DNA of 64,000 nt from assembly GCA_017354895.1 (NCBI GenBank), contig CP071494.1, positions 1,612,001-1,676,000 on the forward strand. Reading direction: 5' to 3'. The DNA comes from Podospora comata. Taxonomy: Eukaryota; Ascomycota; Sordariomycetes; Sordariales; Podosporaceae. This document shows, one piece after another, positions 1 to 11,682 of this stretch. The notes under the pieces were generated by a model. The model was given only the letters and a program-made list of their open reading frames with translations, had not been told where the DNA came from and ran no database searches. The position numbers and the translations under genes were made by a program. Positions within the stretch are counted from its first letter, which is position 1, and every line of letters begins with the position of its first letter.

Positions 1-126
1 GTCAACCGCTTCCTGCTTTTGCTGGGTGGCGATCTCGAGGGGGAGGGAAGGGGGGGGGTAGAATTGGGAGCGGAGGGAGAGGAGGGAGGAGCGGGAGGGG
101 TAGGGGGTGTGGATGTATTGCACCAT
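1..126 (-). CDS. LAS1: LAS1-like pre-rRNA processing protein, N-terminal 42 codons (partial)
   Basis: Reading leftward from an ATG at 126-124, 42 codons stay open to the window edge; the rest of the gene lies outside. The peptide begins MVQYIHTPYPSRSSLLSLRS, continues with QFYPP about 22 residues in, and ends in a Q-rich stretch then EAVD. This spacing of an aromatic/Pro start, a Leu-rich helix, an F-Y-P motif and a following A-V resembles the N terminus of fungal Las1 proteins. Las1 is the HEPN endoribonuclease subunit that cuts ITS2 with Grc3 during 60S ribosome maturation in the nucleus. An A-rich tract precedes the ATG. No catalytic residue is visible in this fragment, so the call rests on N-terminal resemblance recalled from the family. 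It may instead be an unrelated gene. Confidence 0.5.
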   Translation of the reverse strand, partial: MVQYIHTPYPSRSSLLSLRSQFYPPPSLPLEIATQQKQEAVD

Positions 127-617
127 TTTTTTTTTCCCTTCCCCTTTTGGTTGCTGGAAATACGGTGTGTGAAATGATACGAGCGATGTAAGCAAAGAAG
201 GATGGGATGTAAACGTTGGTTGAGAGATGGGTGGTGGTGAGTGAGACGTGAGATGTAAAGTCAAAAATTTGCTGGCATGGCGGAAAAATTGTGAGTAAAA
301 GCGACGACCCCAATGGGAAAATGAGGTCTAAGTCGCTGCACGACACCAATACTCTCGACGCATGAAATTCAACTGAGTGAAAACAAAAAAGCTTCACTTC
401 TTGTTGAACAGGTCATGTACTTCTCATTGCAGCAAATGCTCTCACTCACATCACTCATCTCATCTCATCACTCACCCACTCAGCTCAGCTCAGCTCATGC
501 ATCATCAAATGAAATCATCATTCATCGTCCCTCTATAAACACTGCTACCACTTTTTTTCTGTTCCCTTTCTACCTGTATCTCATTTCCGGTTTTCACTTC
601 TTTTTTCGACCTCATGT
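127..617. other. Intergenic: LAS1-like 5' leader and LYS9 3' flank
   Basis: No gene seen. It holds a pyrimidine-rich CTCAT/CTCAGCT low-complexity tract at about 440-500 and poly-T runs beside the LYS9 stop codon. Both flanking genes read leftward, so this must contain the LYS9 3' end and the promoter of the left-edge gene. Confidence 0.6.
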
Positions 618-2179
618 CTAAGAAATAGTCTTCTCAACCATAGTAATCCCATACTCCACCTCCAACTCCCTCATCAACGGCTCGCAAATCTCCCAGCTCA
701 TCGGCGCCAACACCCCCTTCTGGCTAATCTTCCCCTCCAACACCTGCTTGACCGCTACCGCGCAGGGCACACCCACCGTCTTCGCCATTGCCGAGTATCC
801 CCCAACAACACCATACTCGCACAGCGTGCTCGTCCTCGTCTCCCTGCTCCCATCCGCATGCTCAATCTCAAACTTGTGTTGCAGCATCACCAGATCCCTC
901 TCCTTCTCCTCATACTGCATCTTCTTCTCCAACGTCGCGCAAAGCGTATCCAACGGGTTGCCCTTGGGAGTGATAGCCTCATCAGAAAACAGCCCGATCC
1001 ACTTCAACCCGCTCACAATCCTCTTCTTGTCCTCCTCACTCTCAAAGCTCGCCTTGGCAAGAATGGTCTTCTCCAAATCCTCAGCAGACGTAGACGGCGC
1101 CCCAATGACAGCCTGCGTGGCCTCCTTCCAAGAAACAGGCCTGCTCAGGATATCAAGCGGGGTCTCCTCCAAAAACCCAATGTCCACCAACACCTTGATG
1201 AACTGAGGGAAACCCTGGTACCTCAGCGTCCCTCTCACCACCGTCTGCGCCTCGGGAATGTTGTACCTCTCCTTGTAAATAGTGCTGTCTCTGTTGGGAT
1301 AAGCCACAAACGCGAAACCCGGATAGATAAAATACGGCTTGGCCGTCTTCATCAAATCCTTCCCCTGCACCTCCACCACCTCCCCGTCCTGCCACCACTT
1401 GCCCGTGTTCCTCAGCGCCAGCAGCACACCCCTCGACGACCAAGAGAACTTGTACCCCAACGGGTTATCACTGTCCTCCGGCGCAGGGAGACCACCGCAG
1501 TAGCTCAAGAAGCTCAAAATCTTGCCGCCGGCCTTGTGAACTTCATCAATAGTCTTGATGGCGTACAAATGATCAATGCCGGGATCGAGACCAATCTCGT
1601 TCATGACAGTGATACCCGCCGCCTTGGCCTCGGCGTCGAGCTCCATCATGGCGGGGGAGACATACGAGGTGGTGACGACATTCTTCTTGTTGCGGATGGC
1701 CGACTTGATGACGGTGGCGTGGAAGGTGTAAGGAATCAGGGAGATGACGAGGTCGTGCTTGGCGACTTCGGCGTCGAGGGCCGTGGGGTCCGAGACGTCG
1801 AGGGAGATGGGGGTGGCGTTGGGGACGCCCGAGGAGAGGGATTGGGCTGTGGCCAGAGTGCGGCAGGCTAAGGGGAGACGGAAAAGTTAGAGGTTTGGTT
1901 TGGTGGGGAAGTTGGATACGAGAGGAGACAGAAATAACATACCGACGGTCACGGGGATGCCGGCCTGGCTGAGGACGTCAAGAGTCGGGCGGGTGACGAA
2001 CCCGGCGCCGAGCATGAGAACCTTGCTACATCGAGAGTTAGTATTATGGCTTCAAATGATTGGGTTTATCACATCGTGATGTTTTGGTCGGTTGGAAGGC
2101 TGGGTAGGGATCACGAAGTGGTTCACGGTGGGGCAAACACAAGATATCAATGGTGTTGAACTTACTGTTGAGAAGCCAT
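618..2179 (-). CDS. LYS9: Saccharopine reductase (NADP+, L-glutamate-forming), LYS9
   Basis: Converts alpha-aminoadipate semialdehyde plus glutamate to saccharopine with NADPH, the penultimate step of the fungal alpha-aminoadipate lysine pathway. Three exons join in frame: 2179-2166, 2025-1943 and 1867-618. Introns are 140 and 75 nt with GT..AG ends. The product is 448 aa, the usual family length. It opens MASQHKVLMLGAGFVTRP, giving the Rossmann GAGFV dinucleotide-binding turn at residues 11-15. NEIGLDPGIDHLYA and LSFLSYCGGLPAPE, characteristic of saccharopine dehydrogenase C-terminal domains, follow in the large exon. The short first exon (ATG plus 11 nt) is supported by the donor GTAAG and the exact frame of the second exon. 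A TGACTCA site lies about 100 bp upstream, fitting amino-acid starvation control. Identity is secure; splice sites were read by eye. Confidence 0.95.
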
Positions 2180-2947
2180 CTTGATCTTTTCCGTGGTAAC
2201 TCTTGTGAGGTGTTCAGAGTTCTCCCCCAGTTGCTAAAACAAGACAAAAAGTTGAAGCTTGAAAAAACAAATCGGTTGACTCACTTGCCGTGTGTTACAA
2301 CCTGCAGCTCTACCTTATCCACGGCGACTTGTTCCGATAACGGCCGCCCAAGGTTTTATCAATTCAACTGAGGGGTTGAGGGGCAAACTTTCTGGGGACA
2401 GCTTCTGGGGTTGTGGGGTAGCAAAAATGGGGTGGCTTGCCATTGGTTGCCGACTTGTGTTTTTTCGCTGTTTGTGTTTCCCCTTACCCCCTGAATTTAG
2501 CTCCGCAATAGCCAAAAGTTTGTAAGCAGCCATCATCATCACTTCTGGGGATCACATACGCATTATTTGGAACAATGGCTATTGCCGAATCAAACCTCTT
2601 AGTCCTTTCTTGAATTTGTCGGCAAAAAAAAGCCCAAAAAAAAGAAAAAGAAAAAGCCTAATGATACAAAGTCGTGTACACTAGGTACCTTTAACACATC
2701 TTGTGTGGATGCCCCTTCCTGTTCTTGTCTTGCCTTCCTCCCAGGAGTCGTGAGACTCAATCCCGATATCTCCTCTTCATTGAGTGTGTAGATGTTCCTC
2801 CCATTGCCTTCCCTTGCTATGCAGTTATACATTCCCGTTAAAGCCAAAACGCCGTGTAAATGCTACCCATATATGCTGTCCCAAAACCTTGCTTCGCTAT
2901 GCAGTGATGAAATGTGAAAGGGAAGAAAGAAAAAAAGTACAACAATA
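2180..2947. other. Intergenic: LYS9 promoter and 3' flank of the Pro/Ser-rich gene
   Basis: Apart from the TGACTCA site near LYS9, I see no gene or structured element. An A-rich run (about 2623-2655) and a (GAAA)-like tract (about 2920-2945) lie close to the stop codon of the next gene and probably belong to its 3' UTR. Confidence 0.5.
2277..2283. promoter_or_regulatory. CPC1/GCN4-type binding site TGACTCA upstream of LYS9
   Basis: The sequence TGACTCA lies 98-104 bp before the LYS9 ATG. This is the consensus for the bZIP regulator of general amino-acid control (Gcn4 in yeast, CPC1/CpcA in filamentous fungi), which activates lysine genes during starvation. The match and position are seen; function is inferred. 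Confidence 0.6.
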
Positions 2948-4081
2948 TTACTCGTCATCACCCTCGCCATCCTCCTCTTCCTCTTCGTCGTCGCTGGCAG
3001 GAGGCTCCCAGCTCTCCTCAAGCTTGAGACCTAGGCCCTTGTTCTCATCGGCAGTGGGAGCAGGCCCACCAAGCAGAGAGAAGATGGTAGACCGGTGCAC
3101 GTCCGGCTGAGCGTGGCTGGGAGGGTCATACAGACCCATGCCGTAAAGAATCTCGCCTTCCTCTTCATCCTCGTCCTCCTGAACCTGCACCGCCTGGGCA
3201 GAAACAAAGCTCTCCACCTTGGATGGTGTCGTCTCGAGACTCCCATAGTTGTTGAGGTTGAGCGGTGGAGGGCAGGCAAAGTCCTCTGGTGTGGGAGGAG
3301 CAGTGTGCCGTTGTACAGGCATCATCATGGCGTTGTTGTGAGTGGGACCGGCAGTAGGGTAAGCGTTCCAGCCCATGGCTCCGGTCGTGACTGGTGGTGC
3401 GGGCTGGTACATGGGGGCCGGTTGCTGGGCCTGAACTTGAGGCGAGTAGACGGGCTGCTGGGAGCTGAAACTCGAGTACGGAAGAGACAACGGCGAGAAT
3501 CCTTCCGCGGGAGATGCGTAGCCCGAGTAGACCGCCGGTGTTGGTGGCAACTGGTGCATGGTCGCCAGCATCTCGGCCTCGCTGTAGGCCGGGTAGGGCG
3601 AGCAGAGCACCGAACTGGTTTGTGGTGGGTAAAACTGAGTCTGAGCCGAGTACTGGGGAGAAGGATGCCAGCTGACCGGCCTGGCCCGTCTGACCTCCTG
3701 TCCGTAGAAAGACTCGTTTGAAGCTTCGGAAACTGGGGTGGGAAGATAGGTCGGGTCGACGGCCTGTGGTTGTTGCTGAGGTGGGAATCGTCCGTGGAAA
3801 CCTTCACCAATCAATGTCCTCCTCCTGGACTGCATCGATGATCGGGGGCTGTTGTTGGCACTCCCAGGCTTCGATACCCTCATCGCGTTGTTTGGTCGTT
3901 GAGCATATTGTGGTACGTGCTGAGAGTACCGTTTCGTGCTGCCGAGTTGCCTCGAGAGCTCGTTGAGCAGGGCCGAGTCAACTGGATAGTCGAGAGGTTG
4001 GGGCGCCTGAGGCACCTGGTGTTGAGAGAGCTGGTGAGGGAGAACACCTCCCATGTGGGCGTTGAGCATAGCGGGCACCAT
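2948..4081 (-). CDS. Pro/Ser/Gln-rich protein with acidic C terminus, function unknown
   Basis: A single 377-codon frame from ATG 4081 to the stop at 2948, with no intron needed. I do not recognise a catalytic fold. The N terminus is Gln/His-rich (MVPAMLNAHMGGVLPHQLSQ). The middle is disordered, with many Tyr, Ser, Pro and Gln residues and short Ser/Thr-Pro motifs (TPVSEAS, PPTPAVYSGYASP, TAPPTPEDF). The last third holds EDEDEEEGEILYGMGLYDPP and ends with LGLKLEESWEPP and an Asp/Glu-rich tail. The GMGLYDPP...LKLEESWEPP segment looks like a constrained motif because it departs from the low-complexity background. Composition resembles transcriptional regulators or mRNA-associated proteins, but that is inference. 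A 7.6 kb gene-poor stretch lies upstream. The ATG at 4081 is the first in frame; a TAG|CC acceptor-like site just upstream leaves a 5' exon possible. Confidence 0.75.
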   Translation of the reverse strand: MVPAMLNAHMGGVLPHQLSQHQVPQAPQPLDYPVDSALLNELSRQLGSTKRYSQHVPQYAQRPNNAMRVSKPGSANNSPRSSMQSRRRTLIGEGFHGRFPPQQQPQAVDPTYLPTPVSEASNESFYGQEVRRARPVSWHPSPQYSAQTQFYPPQTSSVLCSPYPAYSEAEMLATMHQLPPTPAVYSGYASPAEGFSPLSLPYSSFSSQQPVYSPQVQAQQPAPMYQPAPPVTTGAMGWNAYPTAGPTHNNAMMMPVQRHTAPPTPEDFACPPPLNLNNYGSLETTPSKVESFVSAQAVQVQEDEDEEEGEILYGMGLYDPPSHAQPDVHRSTIFSLLGGPAPTADENKGLGLKLEESWEPPASDDEEEEEDGEGDDE

Positions 4082-7000
4082 GTTGACTGGCTACCAGTAA
4101 GACATCAAGTGGTTGTGTTGTTTGTGTGTGGGTGTTGAGAGAGAAGACAAGTTATATCAGGCTGGTATGGTCTCGATATAAAAAGAGATCTGGTCTGGAA
4201 AAGGGAGGAAGAAGAGAGATTGTGATGGGTGTCAAGTTCCTTTTGCAGAGTCAAAGTCTGACAAGGGAATCAACAAGAACAGGGAAGGGCACAAATAGCC
4301 CAGGTGTAAATCAAACCTAGTTTGGGAAAGACGAAGCTCCATGTTGGCGTGGAGAGGGAGATGAGAATAAGAATGAGAAGCCAAACCGGTGCCGCTTTGG
4401 CACGCTGTGTGTGCGAGACTGCGTGTCAACCGAGCTTGTCCATGACTTTGGCTCCGGTTGTCCCTCTCGCAGGCCTGCGTCATATGTACGCGCAGGGATT
4501 GTTTAGCCTACCCGACCCTTGGAGAGGGTCTGATGAAAGGGTTTCGGCCTCTTGTCTAGCTGCAAGCCGGAGGTGGTATGGAGACTCATGGGGGAGATGG
4601 GCAGATGGCCAGATGCAGATGTGGGCAGGAGCAGCCTTGGTTTGACTGAAAGTGAAGAGAGGTCCCGAGACAGGGTTGCAGGGGCAAAAGCCAAAACCTC
4701 ATTCCTCGCCGTGGGCCGTGGGACGTGGGACATGGGGCCGTGGGTCGGGGCTGGTGGTAATGATAATGATGGTGGTGGTGGTGGTGGCATCCCTCGCGAT
4801 CACCCTCATCCATAGCACATGGTGGTATTGCGTGTCTGTATTACGGTATCAGACTCCGTACCAAGTATCATTTGGGTTAGGATGGGCGGTCAAGCGGAGT
4901 AGCAAATAGCGTAACCTCTGGGCGGGAGGTACTTGGTAATAGGGCACAAGGGGTGACCCAGGAGTTGACGAGTGAAATGACGGCCCAGCGTCCCCGACAA
5001 GAGAAGCGTGTGCGCCGCAGGTGGTCCAACAGGACGCCAGTGGACGCCTTTCCCTTCCCAGCGGCACCCACACCAGGGAGAAGGGGAGAAGTGAGCCAAG
5101 CAAAACACCCCGGCACCTGTGGGAAGGTAAACCGAACTCCGGCCTCCCCCCGTTCCTTTCAACAAAAGGCGGCTGAGCGAAAACAGGAACTGCAGAAACT
5201 GGCACACAACCGCCATCAAAGGCACGGCCTTGGCTTGGTGCTAGACCAGGGTGTATCCTCAAGTAAGAAAGTACACACCTTGACAAATTCGTGGTGACCC
5301 TTTCAAAGAGAAAAGGAAAGGTTTGGCTCGTCCGTGACCGAGCAAGCTTTGACGCGAGCAGCGGCCAAGATACGACAGTAGCGTCATTATCTGCTCTCTT
5401 CTCTTTTTTTTCTCTCTTTTTTTCCCACTCCGTAGAGAGGGGTTCCATTCTCGTGCCTGCAGTGGTGGACAGCAGGATCGAAAAAAAATAAAAAGGGGAT
5501 GGAAGGCCAGGCCATTCGGTACCTTTTACCACATAAGTCTTGATATCATGCCCACCATACCTTTTTCGGCTTAAAAGCAACGAGTTCCTCAGACGCTGTG
5601 GAGTGTGGAGACACACACGGCGGCTTGACCCATGCACATGCCCGCCATCTGGCAACCAGGGGGCCATCCCTGCACCGCAAGAGAAGCGTGAGAAGAACGC
5701 GGCTTGGAGGGAGCGGCGGGGAGGATTGCAGTGAGTGTTCCGAGACTCGGGCGGGCGCGGCGCTCTGTAGAGGAGGGGTGAGAGACCTCATCACAGATCA
5801 GCCAGGATCAGTTTGAGGTGTACGGTAGCGGTAGGGGGAGGGTGTACGCTGTGGTGAACTGTCTGGATGTAGGGGCGTGAGACTCTATGGCGGCGCGGCT
5901 CACTCGTCGAAACACTTTGCAGGCGCACGAGAAGGTGACCTTCTCTGATCAGCCTGGCCAGTGACCATCAGAGAGACACAGCACGGCGAAAAGAAACCTG
6001 TCTTCCGGTAGACACTGTGATGATACAGGTCAAGTCAGCTGTTGGGTGCCACAGACGCCCACTTCGAACAATGTACCCTGTACCCCGAATTGTGAGTCTT
6101 TTTACGGCTTGCTTGCTGGGCTGTTTCTCGAATCGAAATCGGGTCGTTCGTGATGTTTCTTTGACCAGTTTGCCCCACCGACGATGATAGCCTGGCATGA
6201 CTTCTGGACCACCGGAACGCCAGGGCTCGGGCTCTCGGCCAAAATGGAACATTCCCAAGGTTGGCCTGGCGCTGAGGCGCGTGGGCGCAGACTGGAAAGC
6301 TGTGGCTGGGGGGTTATCGTGCTGCTCCTGGTGGTGCTGGTTTGCGCTCTGTACTTGTCCGGCTGGCTGCTGACCTATGGATGCGGCGTTTTCAGCAGCA
6401 CTCTCCTCGAGCACTAGGGGGCCTTGGTACAGAGCGAGCATGACCATCGATCGTCGTGGTCATTTTCTCACCATGTCCCAGTGACGCGAGTATCAGTGAT
6501 GAGTACGGATACACTACACACTCGGCAGTGTGCATTCCGTTTCGTCGGCTGCGCAGGAGAAGAAAGTCAGCAAGCCAAAAGCAACGAGCAGAAAAAGAAA
6601 GACCTTGACAAGAATGGCCGGTCCGACCGCCGCGCTCCACAGAACCTCCACAGAACCATGCGACTGGGCGCCAGGGTTGCAGGCAAAATGCCTGTTGAAA
6701 CGGGGCCATGGAGAACAGTTCCATGTGACGTTTGACGGACAGATGAGTGAAATTCATTGAAATTACCGTTTCAGTGAGGACAACATCATCCCACACCCTT
6801 CCGCGGATGCTGGCGAGTCCTTCCCACCTCAGGGCATTGGAAGTATTGGAGGGCAACGGAATTGGAACGCAAACTGCCGATGACCGGTTGGCCAGGGAGA
6901 CTTTCGCGAAGAGGGGGGGTGCAAAAAATGAAACTTGGCGTTGCGTGGGTGGGCGTTGGGATGCAAATTTTGCTAAACGAGAGAGGTCAAGACCCCGATT

Positions 7001-10000
7001 TTCCACTTAATCCCATGCTCGGCCCAGCCTGAGAGGGGCTTGGCGTCTCGATTTTGGCTTGATGGAGACACTCCTTTTCACACACCCTGTTGCCCAGTGC
7101 ACACGACGTTGAAGTTCCCTCAACCAATCAGAGAACACAGTGTCAAGGCCCATCCGTGCCATCTCAGATCCATCTTTTTGTGAGATCGCTTCCCCACAAG
7201 GTTCAACCTGAGAAAGTGAACTTTGCCCAGAGCCAGCACCACCGAGCAGATAGTGCAATGTCACGACACAACCCCGAAAAGCTGAGGTGGTCAGCAGATG
7301 GAGATGCAATTTTCTGCCTGCTTCCGGCTTCCACACTCGTGTCTGGCTGACAGTCACAGTCACAGTCACAGTCTCAGTCTCAGTCCCAGTCCCAGTCCCT
7401 CATCCTCAGTCCCTCAATCTCTCCTCTTGGTTTCTTTTTCTCTCAAACAAAAAGTGTCATGCCGTCCACGTCTTCTCGAATCTCCAAGTACCTACCACCC
7501 CTTGATTCCCCGGTACGTACTTTGGTTACCCAAAACTTGATTCGCCGAATCGACAGCCGAGCGACGGAGCTAGGAGCGGCCCCAAGATCGAACGGGCAAG
7601 ACACTATTTCCGTCTTCCTGGTCGTCTTATTGGCCGCCCGACTGTTCGACATGGAACAACGCTGTAAGCGCAGAACTATACGGAGGTACCTCCTGCACAC
7701 GTCTCAGCCTCCTCCTCTCTGCAGTTGGAAGAGGCCATTCCATCATTTCTGAAGTCTCCGCATCGACACGCAACAACATTTCGAGTCAGCATCAACCATA
7801 CTCCGTACCATCCACTCACTAGTACAGTAGCCGAAAGAGAAAGGGAAAAAAGTCCCTCGGTCAGCCGATGGATCCTACCTACAGAGTACTACCTGCGGGA
7901 ATCGCGGAGCCCTTCCTCAGCACTATTGTCTCTCCTGCGTAAGAGCAATATCCACCCTGCTGTTGCATTCACGATACCGAAATACACTACACTTGTATAG
8001 TGTGCCGATCTGCTGAACACCCTGACGAAGTTTGCACTCGCTCACTCGCTTGCTGACATGGAAAGTTACTCCGTACCACTGCCACCCAAAACAGGGAGCC
8101 CCAGCCTCGTACCCGGTACGCAAGATTTGCACACTAGCACGCCCTAGCCACCAGTTCTCGGTACTTTCTGTCACCATTCACCGCTCAGGCCCGGATATTA
8201 CGATAAATCTGGAAAGCAGCACCACATTTGCAGTCAAACACCGCACCGGCCCTGGCCCCGGCCGGCAGAAACCTCGATACAACAAGTTACACACTTCCAC
8301 TTTGCAGCAGGCTGATGCAAGGCAGTAAGCCCAACTGGCAATCTGGTTTTGGATTTCTCCTTCCTATCAACGCCAATATGACTATCGGCCCCAAATCAGG
8401 AACGCTACCTACATGATCCGACCGGCCCCTTGTTGTGCCCCTCGTCTCGCCAGTCTTTTCTCAGAACGGAGTTCCCATTCATGGCTACAACATACATAGG
8501 GCGGTCGACCAGGGCCTTGTGGTGAAGCACGGGCCGCGCTGCAAGTCTCGCGCTGTCACCATCCGCATCCTCTCCAAAAAGCAAGGACCATCAGACGTTG
8601 GGGTGGCGTCTGCGAGAGCCCATTTTGTTCCCTGCACCGGAGACAACATGGTTTGACGTCCTGCGATTGGGCCGTGGCCGATGGTCAAGAGCCATTTTGT
8701 GTGTGCATGCCGCCGTCACAATGAAATCCCACAAGCCAGCCCCACGCTCCCTCACCGTCAACAGGAGCCTGTTTCGAGCCGCGAGTTTCCGTACAGGGTC
8801 GTTCAAATATTAATCAGACAAGCATCATCAGACCTGATCCGAGCACCGAACACAACGCCGAACAAACTCTCATATCGATGCAGCCCATATCACCCTCACC
8901 CGGGAGGTGCCCTACATGACTCGCCCAAGCAGCAGTGTTGTTTACCCCCTCTATGCTAAATTATTAGTGACCGAAAGCCACTCATCAGGCTGGCTGGCTT
9001 GTTTCAAGCCAGGTCAGCTTCTTCTTGCGGTATAGGCATGCTCAGCAGCAGGCTCGTGGCCCTCATATAAACGACGATCCCCTGAGTGGGACATGCTCGC
9101 CCTTGGGGTCCCTCGGGTGCGAATGCGGCAAAACCAATCAAGGCCGATGGCCGTGGAGCCGAGGAAGCCATCGTTGCCAGACCATGGATGGCTCACCGTG
9201 GCTCGGGGAGCTTACGCAGTACCAGATAGGAAACCAAACCCAGGCTTCGGCATGCCCATCGGGGGATCGATGGAACACAGTCGAAAAAGGGCCAAACGAG
9301 AACATGCATTGACAAAGAGTACAGCTCTAGACATTTCTGTTTGAACCTCGCACCCTCGATACATGAGCCAACCCGCTTGTGGCCACCGATACATCTCCGG
9401 CTAAGACGAGACAGGAGAAGCTCTGCCAGGTATTAATTGCTACGGAAGGCCTTCTGGTGCCACCGACTGTGCATGCAATGCCGCTCGCAAATCTGTTTTT
9501 GCCGCCGCGCAACATCGTCTTGGGCTCGCATAATGCATCCCCGGCCCCATGTTATGACTGATGAGCAACTGTTCGGAGCAGCCTCCAGCTCCAACGGTGG
9601 AGGGTGGTGTCAGAGAGCACGGAGTACTGCGTCGTCGTCGTACACCCGTTATTAACTTCTTCCACGCCCTACATAGTTTGCGGTATCACTGATACATGCA
9701 TACATGGCCCTGGCTCTTCCCGCATGACGCATCTCTAGGTATGCATGTACCGTTCCAACCCAGGCCTTCCTAACAATGGATCCAACAAGTACGAATTGTT
9801 GGCCGACAGGGATGGTACAGGCTGGACTATCCAACTAAAACGAGCCTTGGGGGGAGGGGGGCTCCATGGCTGTGTTTTTGTCACTTCCACCTCCCACGGC
9901 TGCAACAAGCCCTAGGTTGCAAGAGGACTTTTCCCCCCCGTCCAGCATCTCATCGGCTTCGAAACAAGGGACAGCTCATTCAAACCTGCCGCCGCCTGTT

Positions 10001-11682
10001 GATCCTGCACGCTCGTCTCCCAAGACATCCAGACGAGTGGACGTCAGCCATCAGTCACAAGAATGCGCACGCACAAAGCGTACCACGGCAAAAACGCCCA
10101 GGACGGCGGCGGAGGCGCGTGTTGGGCTTGACTTGACCAAAAGCCTGCGAGCTTGTCCATGCGTCGTGTTGGTCTAGTCGGGGATGCAGCAAACGTCTCT
10201 CCATTCACCGAGGTTCGAAAATCGAAAAAGGGCGATCCGATAAAAGCGTCCCTCACAAGCCTGCAGCCGATATTTCTCCATTTGATCGCCTTGTCATCCA
10301 CTCATCCACCCTCTTCTCTTCGCCACCGCAGACGGAACCGCTTTGCCGGTTTGGATGGCTTTTGATGAACCGCTCACTTCTTGCTCTCGTTCGCTGGCAA
10401 GATCCTCCAGGGGGGGACTTTTCCCACTTTGCTCGCACACTACACTGCGCTGGCTGGCTGGCTCATTACTCCTGTCCTGCTCTGCTGGGGTGCGTGCATA
10501 CAAGCTCCTACGGCACACGGAATTAGAGGGCAACGAGGGGCTGTTCTTGTATCGTTTCGAAATGTGCTCCCGCTGTGAAATGGTGTATCTCATTAATCTG
10601 GCCGTGGCTGATCTGGGCAACAGTCGATTCACGTTGTTTTGACCTCCACAGGCTAAAGCTCGCGCCCGCTTGGGGCAACACGAAGAGGCAAGTGGTTGGC
10701 GGTCGGCGGATTGGAGGGCCAGCGGGAGTCTCTTGTCGCATTCATTTGCCCTCTTTGGTGTGAGTGTGTGCGTGCGCGTGCTGTGTGTGTGGTACCTATC
10801 CTGCTCACAATTCTGGAGACGGGAAAGGGAGGTGTGGGGGTGTGGATGGCCATGTCATTGGCATGCAGCTGTTACTGTCTCCGAGACCGCGCTGGCTGTG
10901 TGATTGCAGCAGGGCTTGTTGGAATGTGAGTGTGAGCCATCAGCCCATCCGGACCGCCTATGAAGTGGTGAGGTGCACGACTATCGCCCCCGTCCGCTAG
11001 CACTCTTTAGCAGGCAACGCAGGCCAGCAGCCCCCCCTCTTTGGCTTTCCGCCAGGTACTGAGGTACGTATTCACCGCTCCTTTTTTGGACCCGAACCGC
11101 ACCACCACCGCAACGCCATGGTAGGAAGGACGGACGGCTCATCTAGACGGGTTACTTCCGGCCATTATCTCATCACCTCGGCGCTTGTGGCCGAGCCTTT
11201 TCAACATGCATTACTTATACGGATGCTCTTTTCGTCGTTTCAACAACCCCGCCGCGGGGAGTGCTTCCCGTCCAATAGGTGGTGGTGGTCACGAGGAGGT
11301 TGCCATGTCCTTTCTTGTTCTATCATGGCTAACCACCCACCTATCTAACCGCTCACACCTTACAGCTCACATCAGGCCGCGAACCAGGCAGTAGGGATTT
11401 TTGTCTCTCTCTTTTTTTTTTCTTTTTTTTTTAGACTCGTCAACCTAGGGGGAAAAAAAGGAAAAGCAACACGACGTTTGTTTGATATTCCCCAGCTGCC
11501 GCATATGACTGGGCGTATGCATCCACGTCATCCACACACACCACACCCATCCACTTCTCATCCTCCTCCTCCGCCTCCTCCTCCACTCATCCATCATCCA
11601 CTCACTCCATACGCAGTGGTCAGCCACCCCAGATTGGGAGACGAGGAGACGCCGCAGGCGGGGGGGGAAACCAGCATGTGCG
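4082..11682. other. 7.6 kb region without a supportable gene
   Basis: Many open frames occur here, the longest about 272 codons (minus, 4849-5667). Their translations change composition abruptly and show no domain, conserved motif or splice-supported continuation. No tRNA, 5S rRNA or transposon signature was found. Simple repeats include a CAGTCN hexamer tract (7350-7398), TG-rich sequence (about 10758-10790), poly-T (about 11408-11432) and CCT/CAT tracts (about 11520-11600). The stretch is upstream of the gene at 2948-4081 and downstream of the sugar kinase, so part is probably a long promoter or spliced leader. Confidence 0.5.
7350..7398 (+). repeat. CAGTCN hexanucleotide microsatellite
   Basis: About eight consecutive six-base units drift from CAGTCA through CAGTCT to CAGTCC. 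The ordered change along the array suggests stepwise expansion of mutated units. Confidence 0.85.

Noticed and set aside
858-1871. 337-codon plus ORF antisense to LYS9
   Set aside because: Complementary to the large LYS9 exon; Arg/Leu-rich translation without motifs.
4849-5667. 272-codon minus ORF in the 7.6 kb spacer
   Set aside because: Composition shifts along its length, no recognisable domain, and no splice-supported neighbours.
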